From contig NC_039478.1 of the NCBI RefSeq assembly GCF_003590095.1, forward strand, positions 3,906,001-3,970,000: a stretch of DNA of 64,000 nt, read 5' to 3'. Positions 57,912 through 64,000 of the stretch are shown piece by piece (the stretch's first letter is position 1; every line of letters begins with the position of its first letter). The notes below the pieces were generated by a model. That model did not search any database and was not told the DNA's origin. It was given only the letters and a program-made list of their open reading frames with translations. The translations under genes were made by a program, and so were the position numbers. The DNA comes from Trichoplusia ni. Its lineage: Eukaryota > Arthropoda > Insecta > Lepidoptera > Noctuidae.

Positions 57912-58730
57912 TTAAGTACTCAAGTTCAATATTTGATCTCTATTTTTGATGAACTTACCAGGAGGTAAAGCTTTTGTGAGAAAGTCTGCTAGTTGACACA
58001 TGCTCTGTACATATTTTATGTTTATTATATTATTTTGAACATTTTCTCTAATAAAGTTATATCTTATGTCAATGTGTTTAGTTCTTTTGTGGTATACAGG
58101 ATTATGAATTAATTTAATGGCGCATTGGTTATCAATACACAAAGTAATACATAATTGTGGTTCATCAATATCAGTTAATAACTGTCTAAGCCATAAAATT
58201 TCTTTGGCGGCTTCACTTGCGGCCACATACTCTGATTCAGTAGTTGATAATGCTACTGTATTTTGCTTTCTACTTGCCCAGGTCACAGGCCCTCCATTCA
58301 ACATAAAAATGTATCCAGAAATCGATTTCCTAGAATCAATATCTGAGGCAAAATCAGAATCAGAATAACCCATTAACTCACTTTTACAATTATAAGCAAT
58401 ACAAATATCTATTGTCTTTATTAAATGTCTAATTATTCTTTTGACAGCATTGACATGATTCTTATTTGGGTTATTTAAATATCTACTAACTATATTTAAT
58501 GAATAAGCTAAATCAGGTCTAGACACTATTGACAAAAACATTAGGGCTCCCACTGCTTCTCTATATGGAAAGTTTGTTGCATTTTCGCCGTCGTTTTTCA
58601 TCAAAATAACATTATTATCAGCAGGGGTACTACATGGAGTGGCTTCAGACATATTAAACTTTTTAATCAAGTGCTTTATATACTGCTTTTGACTTATTAC
58701 AATTGAATTATTACTCTTAGTTATCTCCAT
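57912..58730 (-). CDS. Ty1/copia pol, end of reverse transcriptase and RNase H
   Basis: 272 codons. The frame continues a few codons upstream of the Met (DNTFIG) to a stop at the deletion junction. The linker between reverse transcriptase and RNase H is present (RPDLAYSLNIVSRYLNNP). RNase H looks intact: GYSDSDFASD with the first Asp, TTESEYVAASEAAKEILWLR with the Glu, CIDNQCAI with the second Asp, and HKRTKHIDIRY with the last. The stretch LADFLTKALP is the usual pol end. The polymerase active site (YVDD) is deleted. The frame is not the same as that of gag, so it is not translated from the same start. Confidence 0.9.
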   Translation of the reverse strand: MEITKSNNSIVISQKQYIKHLIKKFNMSEATPCSTPADNNVILMKNDGENATNFPYREAVGALMFLSIVSRPDLAYSLNIVSRYLNNPNKNHVNAVKRIIRHLIKTIDICIAYNCKSELMGYSDSDFASDIDSRKSISGYIFMLNGGPVTWASRKQNTVALSTTESEYVAASEAAKEILWLRQLLTDIDEPQLCITLCIDNQCAIKLIHNPVYHKRTKHIDIRYNFIRENVQNNIINIKYVQSMCQLADFLTKALPPGKFIKNRDQILNLST

Positions 58731-58763
58731 ACCAATAAAAGTATTATCTTAAAATCTCAGCAA

Positions 58764-59108
58764 TCAAGCAATGCTGTCAGTCAGCGACATCTTGTATTGG
58801 TAAAACTTTTCGTGCACCATCATTTTGTTTAGTTCAGACTTTGCTTCATAGATAGATTCCAATTTTAACATTATTTCTCTTGCCGTTTCACAGTTTTCAA
58901 TAAGCGAGATTTGGCCGAGATCCATTGAGGACGTTATGATGAACATTGCCATCCCGTCATCTCTTTCCCACTGTGTATCAGCGACCTTGGGTTTTTCCTT
59001 CTTGATATCTAATCCTTTTGCTTTTAAAGCACAATTAATTTGAAATTTCCATTGTCTGAAATTGTTGCCGCAAAACTTCTCAATTTTCATGGAATTGTTA
59101 ACCTCCAT
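58764..59108 (-). CDS. Ty1/copia gag, N-terminal part
   Basis: 114 codons starting MEVNNSMKIEKFCGNNFRQW, the typical start of a copia-family gag (a conserved Phe-x-Gly-x-Asn-Phe ... Trp motif), followed by YEAKSELNKMM and KMSLTDSI from the UBN2-like capsid region. It ends at a TGA just before the deletion junction. The zinc knuckle is missing, so it cannot work as a full gag. The start is the first Met, about 100 bp after the primer site. Confidence 0.85.
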   Translation of the reverse strand: MEVNNSMKIEKFCGNNFRQWKFQINCALKAKGLDIKKEKPKVADTQWERDDGMAMFIITSSMDLGQISLIENCETAREIMLKLESIYEAKSELNKMMVHEKFYQYKMSLTDSIA

Positions 59109-59194
59109 GATTTATTACGTTATTCGAGCCGGAACTATTATTACTTTCACGAACTAAAACGTGACTGCTCTTTACTTATCGACAAACGCGTATT

Positions 59195-59208
59195 CTGGGC
59201 CCATAACC
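59195..59208 (-). other. Copia-type primer binding site (initiator tRNA-Met half)
   Basis: The plus strand ctgggcccataacc equals the anticodon-stem region of initiator tRNA-Met. Drosophila copia uses this same internal half-tRNA primer (ggttatgggcccag) directly after its 5' LTR, as here. Confidence 0.9.
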
Positions 59209-59398
59209 TATTGGGTTCAGGTTATTTTAATAATTAATACGTCCGATCAAGTAAGAATTCTTTTATTGTCAACTAAGAACAAAAACTACTGACAACTGCG
59301 AAAAAACAACCGCCCTTCAAACATCAGAAAAATAAAACATTTTAAATTCAAACTATGACAAAGGAGGTCAATCTCATTATAAAGTTTATAATCTAACA
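59209..59398 (-). repeat. 5' LTR of the Ty1/copia element
   Basis: On the minus strand it starts tgttagattataaactttat and ends cctgaacccaata, directly followed by the primer site. Confidence 0.9.
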
Positions 59399-60742
59399 CA
59401 GCTAAATGAATAGATAAAACCGGTTAGGCGCGAGTGACACTCAAATACATAGTACAAAAACGAAAAAAAACCTAACATCAAATTTATGACCGGACCTTCC
59501 GCTGCTTTATATACATTTAATTTTTATTATTAGATATTCGTTCGTTATACATCAGAAATACATCACCTGTGTTTTTTTTAACATACTTGTCATTTTTCTT
59601 TGCCATTTCATAACATTTGTCGATGACTGCCCAACCTAGTGATAGATGGACAGACGGGTAGACAGTGAATCATTCGCCGCGATCTGTTTGAGACCTTTGG
59701 GTCCAGGAGCCTAACAATTAAAAACCGGTTAATAGTTCAAAAGAAGAATACTTGCTCTAAGCTTTTAGGATTCTTATATTTCGTGCATTGTACGTAGCCT
59801 AAGTCACCACGCCTACTATTTATACCAGAAAGTGAAAGGAGTACAAGGAGTTACCTCTTCATATCTCATGATACCCTAGTTTTTGATCTTCTGTTGCGCG
59901 AGTTCTATACTGCAGTGATGGTTTAGCGCTAGAAGATGCTGTGGCAGCGATGTATTGTATATTATTATGTAGACTCCACTAAAGAAGTGCACATTCATTT
60001 ACTAATAACTGAGTCATGTAATTAATAAATCGCAATATAATACGTAAATATAACCACAAGTAAAGTTTTAAAACGAAAGTACTTACTAAACCCTATTATT
60101 AATTCAATACCCCAAAGTATTTTTGGAATAGATTAAACTTAGACGCTTTACAAGAATAGAAGAAGACATGTTCAAAATGGCGAATAGACCGTGAATGCCT
60201 GATATTAGGACAACATAAAATTCGAAGCGTCAGTTTGAGGTTTTAGTTGCAGTAGTACCCCGTAGGATAAATATATTCATCCTTGTCGGCAACAACGAGT
60301 GTAACTGAAACAGATGTATCACTGTACCTGTCGATGAGAACACATTTTGGTGGCGGGAAATTTTCAATTTATCGGGAAGTAAGTTAGTTCCTGACTTGCA
60401 TGGTATCCTGGTTGGTAGGGATGTATATGATATATCGATATCTTGTATAGCACAACCACAGTGGAAATACTTTTAAACACTGCAAGCCCGCGTTGAGGAG
60501 AGGGCAAAAATTGGGAGCAGGTAATGATTGTTGGAGAAGTGTAGTTGCATACATTAAAACAGTAGCTTCAAGGTATTTTGAATGTATTTTAAGTACAAGT
60601 CGCAAAGATATGAGGAAGAGAGATGTTGCGCATATATTTTTTGTTAGTTCTTATATTTCATAGGTGAATATGCAGTATACGCAGTTTCTTTAAAAATTCA
60701 AATACTGTTTCTGTGTTCGGTAAACCTCCTTAAGGTCTAAAA
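59399..60742. other. No gene seen
   Basis: AT-rich. The stretch 59,826-59,910 (ccagaaagtgaaaggagtac) is a weak partial relative of the module at 48,407. The 73-codon frame at 60384-60605 (minus) is not recognisable. Confidence 0.55.
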
Positions 60743-60803
60743 CTTAAGGTCCAATAATTTTATTATGACACCCACTATCATAATAAAATTATTGGACCTT
60801 AAG
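60743..60803. repeat. Perfect hairpin, 26-bp arms with 9-nt loop
   Basis: Arms 60743-60768 and 60778-60803 are exact complements around cacccacta. A partial third copy of the arm start (ccttaaggtctaaaacttaa) lies directly upstream. Confidence 0.95.
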
Positions 60804-60862
60804 TGCGAATCATAGATTAAACACGTTTGTATTTTACGAATGAACAACTTTTAATATATATA

Positions 60863-61601
60863 TCACTACATCACATATTATAAAACAGAACCGCTTTTTC
60901 TGTCCCTATTTCCCCTTGACTACTTAAATCTTTGAAAATACTTGACGGATTTTGATGCGTTTTTTTTTAATAGATAAAGTTATTCATGAGGAAGGTTTTT
61001 AAGTATAATCTATGCATAATTTCGTACAGGAACATAGTCAAATTTAGAGATTTCTAATGTATTTACAAAACTAATGTATTTGTAAACGCTGGATTAACCG
61101 CAAGAGACACAGTAATGTTCTACAATAGTATGCACCATAAAGAGATCTACAAAAATGCCCGCGAGGGCATATTTCTATCTCTTAAGGTTCGCTCACAATA
61201 AAAACTTTATTTGTAATAATTTTTATTGTATACTTTCATCGCAACGCTGACTTAACCCCAAGAGCTATATCAAAATAATGTTCTACAATATTGTTCACCA
61301 TAAAAAGATCTAGAAAAAAGTCTGAGACAGCATATGTCTTTCTCTTCAGGTTGACTCGCCATAACCATTTTTTTGCCTAAAAAAATATTCCAAAAAAAAA
61401 CTTCTTTGCGAAGCTGTTTTTGTTGATAAACGATAACTACGACAAGTATTAAATTTTTCAAATTTCAAACATTTATTCCAACTTTTTTTAATTACAATGC
61501 AAATATGTATGGTATGAATCTTCATCAGAATAAAGAACGCTACTGAGATTCTGTGGCGTATATTAGCACTGCTCCCGTCCGAAGCCGGGGCGGGTTGCTA
61601 G
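60863..61601 (+). mobile_element. Helitron-like element with internal tandem units, copy 1
   Basis: Starts tcactacatcacatattata and ends gaagccggggcgggttgctag then T, Helitron-type ends. The inside contains repeated units of about 170 bp (landmarks aacgctg, aataatgttctacaatattg, accataaaaagatct) beginning near 61,085 and 61,245. No protein is encoded. Confidence 0.65.
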
Positions 61602-61926
61602 TAGAAGTATAAATTACTCACTATATTTACGCACGTTATTAAATACAATCTGTAAGGAATCAGGATAATTTAAACTTTGGGGTTCGATGGGGCTAAATTT
61701 TGGTCTCGTGCCAGCCCAACTACGGGTCTCAGTACCAGGAGCACATAAGTGTATTGGAGGTTAGCAGACTCGACATATTCTAGAAAAGTACAATCGTAAA
61801 ACGGACCCTGTTCCAACTGATTCACAGCTCTAATTCGTATGAAACATTTTAACACTAGGCTTCCTCTCTGAGTAGTCAGGGACCATGCGTGTCACCCCAC
61901 TTTTAACTAATAATATTTAGTTGTAA

Positions 61927-62314
61927 TCTATACTAATATATAAAGCTGAAGAGTTTGTTTGTTTGAACGCGCTAATCTCAGGAACTACTGGTGGAAATTG
62001 AAAAAAAATTTTTTGTGTTGAATAGACCATTCATCGAGGAAGGTTTTAGGATATATACCATCACGCTGCAACTAATAGGAGCAAAGAGACAATGGAAAAT
62101 GTGGAAAAAACAGGAAAATATATTCATCTTCGAGGGCTACCGTTGCATGCGCTGCGAAAACGATTCAAAATATCTAAAAAAAAAACATGTATGAAAATAT
62201 CACAAAAATAAAACTTACAAATACAATAAAAGTATGTACTCTAATAACTTAACCGATTCAAAAAAAATCTTAACATATTGTAACCACGCGGACGAAGTCG
62301 CGGGCAACAGCAAG
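61927..62314 (+). mobile_element. Short non-autonomous Helitron, 388 bp
   Basis: Starts tctatactaatatataaagc and ends gacgaagtcgcgggcaacag then caag (CTAG mutated), followed by T. It is the same family as the element at 15321. It ends only six bases before the next Helitron-like element. Confidence 0.85.
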
Positions 62315-62320
62315 TCATCA

Positions 62321-62922
62321 TCACTACATATTATAAAACAGAAGCTCTTTTTGTGTCCCTATTTTCCCTTGACTACTTAAATCCTTGAAATTATTTGTCG
62401 GATTCTGATGCGGTTTTTTTTAAATAGATAAAGTGATCCATGAGAAAGGTTTTTAAGTTTTACCTATGCATAATTTAGTAGAGGAACATAGTCATTTTTA
62501 GAGGTTTCAAATGTATTTAATATTTTTTAAGCTTTCATTGCAAACGCTGGCTTAACCGCAAGCGATATTTCAAAATAATGTTCTACAAAATTGTACACCA
62601 TAAAGAGATTTACAAAAAAATCCTTAGAGCCTATCTCTATCTTTTAAGGTTCGCTCACAATAACCACTTTTTTGAAGTAATTTTATTTAATACTTAAATT
62701 GAAAACGCTGCCTTAACCAAAAAAAGGTACTTCAAAATAATGTTCTTCAATATTGTTCACCATAAAAAGATCTACAATAAAGCCGACTCACCATAACCAT
62801 CACCGTCACTGTTTTAAAATTTATCTGCAGTAAAATAGCGGTTTTAAAATATTCCCCTCTTTTATCTGTGTAATATTATGCCATACCATAGTCACGTCGA
62901 CGAAACCGCGGGTAACAGCTAC
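62321..62922 (+). mobile_element. Helitron-like element with internal tandem units, copy 2
   Basis: Starts tcactacatattataaaaca, collinear with the element at 60863 but diverged, and ends gacgaaaccgcgggtaacag then ctac (CTAG mutated). Internal units recur near 62,540 and 62,700. Confidence 0.65.
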
Positions 62923-64000
62923 TAACACCCAAAGACTGCTACTCTGCCGCAATCCTCAAATCTATCTTTAATAGTGAAATCATATTTGATTTAAAATCAT
63001 GCTTAAGTTACTATAGGTATATATTACCTTAATTAATCGAACAACGTTTTTCCGCTAAATAGCCGGCGACTATGTAACTGTAAAAGGAATTTCGTGATTG
63101 CTGGAAACAACAACCTTTGCCACTCGGCAATTTTACAAAGTTAATAAAGTGGAAATTAAAAGAAAAACTAAACTCATTCTCAGGTACTTTCGGTAGGTAA
63201 TCTAGTAGGTATGCTTTCGTGCGCAAAGATTTTGCCCTTTTAAACCTCCAACGTAAATAGACAGTGTTAAAAGCTTCGCGTGTCAATTCAAAACAAGATC
63301 CTAAGACGAGACTGTCTGCCCGTGACCATGATACCTGCAAAGGTGTCAAAACGTCGAGAACTAAAATCTAGAATTAAACCGCGATAAAATCCGTGAGTGC
63401 TTTTAACTCAAGGACATCCCAATGTCCATTGGAATATTTTCGCGCGAAACAATGTATACAATAGTACCTACTGGCCCAATTACTTTAAATTCCGCTGCAG
63501 ATAATGAAGTGAGATCCTGCCAAAAGCGTAGGTATGATCCTCTCGCTGACTTTTCCTAAATTATAGCTTTAAATAGCCTAATCGATTTGTACACTACTTT
63601 TCTAATTATGTCAACGATTGAAAACAAAATACAACGATACTAAATTTACTAATTGCAATGGAAAACGTGGTAGTAACTCAGATTTACAAGAGACATCTAT
63701 TGTCGAGTAGTTGAATTAAAAAAGTGGTGACCTCTCTTTAAAATGTTTTAAAACCGTTAGTAAGATAGTGGACCAACAACAAAACATCCGGACAACTTTG
63801 GCGCTAGTATCGACGAAACTCCTAACGTATCTGCCGCCCTGGTAGCCACACGCGAGGATTGAAATTTGCTTTACGTCCTTTTGGAGTTGAGACGTTTTGG
63901 CGGTTACGCTGTTATGGAACTGAACCTCTCGGAAAATCGTGAAAATCGTGGAGTTACGCCGTTATAGATACGGACACCCATCAAAAATTGTGAATAATTC
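62923..64000. other. No gene seen
   Basis: Mixed AT-rich sequence. The 106-codon frame at 63029-63349 (minus) has no recognisable family. No repeats shared with the rest of the window were found. Confidence 0.55.

Larger units (their letters stand above)
57581..59398 (-). mobile_element. Internally deleted Ty1/copia retrotransposon, two LTRs
   Basis: An 1818-bp minus-strand element with 190-bp LTRs that differ by about one base. Next to the 5' LTR is a copia-type primer site (59195-59208). Next to the 3' LTR is a purine-rich tract (57771-57785; aaagtttaagtgggag on the minus strand). The flanks caact (57576-57580) and cagct (59399-59403) are a 5-bp target duplication with one difference. The end of gag, the protease, the integrase and most of the reverse transcriptase have been deleted, so it cannot move by itself. 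The near-identity of the LTRs points to a recent insertion. Confidence 0.92.

Noticed and set aside
58117..58368. 83-codon plus-strand frame
   Set aside because: Shadow of the copia RNase H frame on the other strand.
59040..59237. 65-codon plus-strand frame
   Set aside because: It is antisense to the copia gag start, primer site and LTR.

Overview
This window is insect nuclear DNA, most probably from a moth or butterfly. The reasons are the AT-rich sequence without bacterial-style gene packing, many short Helitrons with the termini typical of Lepidoptera (TC start, a terminal hairpin of the type gacgaagtcgcggg, CTAG end), an RTE-type LINE tail ending in tga repeats, Ty1/copia and Ty3/gypsy relics, and a nuclear tRNA-Ile gene. 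I see no complete host protein-coding gene. Nearly everything that can be recognised is transposon, transposon-derived or higher-order repeat.

Positions 1 to about 44,095 are one large, irregular higher-order repeat array. It enters from the left edge and stops near 44,095. Modules return in the same order and on the same strand. The landmark 'ggtactatcagatttgaacc' opens nine units, at 1, 3164, 13283, 16413, 21415, 24604, 27771, 37189 and 41863. Four units are short (about 3.13-3.19 kb). Four are long because they carry an extra cassette of paired palindromic elements, two Helitron families and a second module set. The last unit is partial. The block from 1 to about 12,800 is repeated at about 24,600-34,750, an offset of about 24.6 kb. 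Eight or nine units contain an 18-bp match to the 3' end of tRNA-Lys, like a minus-strand primer binding site, followed on the same strand by a small conserved open frame. The array may therefore descend from a tandemly amplified, coding-dead LTR element, but no LTR pair was delimited.

Two insertions in the array can be read to the base because sister units keep the empty site. One is a 2662-bp DNA transposon at 7538-10199. It has 479-bp terminal inverted repeats, a TTA duplication and a two-exon gene for a PIN/XPG-like nuclease-family protein. The other is a 261-bp Helitron at 15321-15581, inserted between A and T. A 435-bp foldback (18636-19070), a degraded gypsy reverse transcriptase (about 20,279-20,750) and an exon-like fragment (34767-34959) are each present in only one unit.

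Positions 44,096-64,000 are ordinary dispersed-repeat DNA. They hold a decayed Helitron helicase (about 48,697-50,085) with the same kind of ends as the short Helitrons, a tRNA-Ile(AAT) gene (50185-50258, minus strand), a perfect 190-bp-arm palindrome (54501-55196), two smaller perfect hairpins (55454-55513 and 60743-60803), an internally deleted Ty1/copia element with nearly identical LTRs and a copia-type initiator-Met half-tRNA primer site (57581-59398), and three Helitrons at 60863-62922. Diverged single copies of some array modules also occur here.

A gene-poor, TE-nested, recently amplified array of this kind could be W-chromosome or other heterochromatin, and could be a piRNA source. 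That is inference only and nothing in the sequence proves it. All identities were judged by eye.
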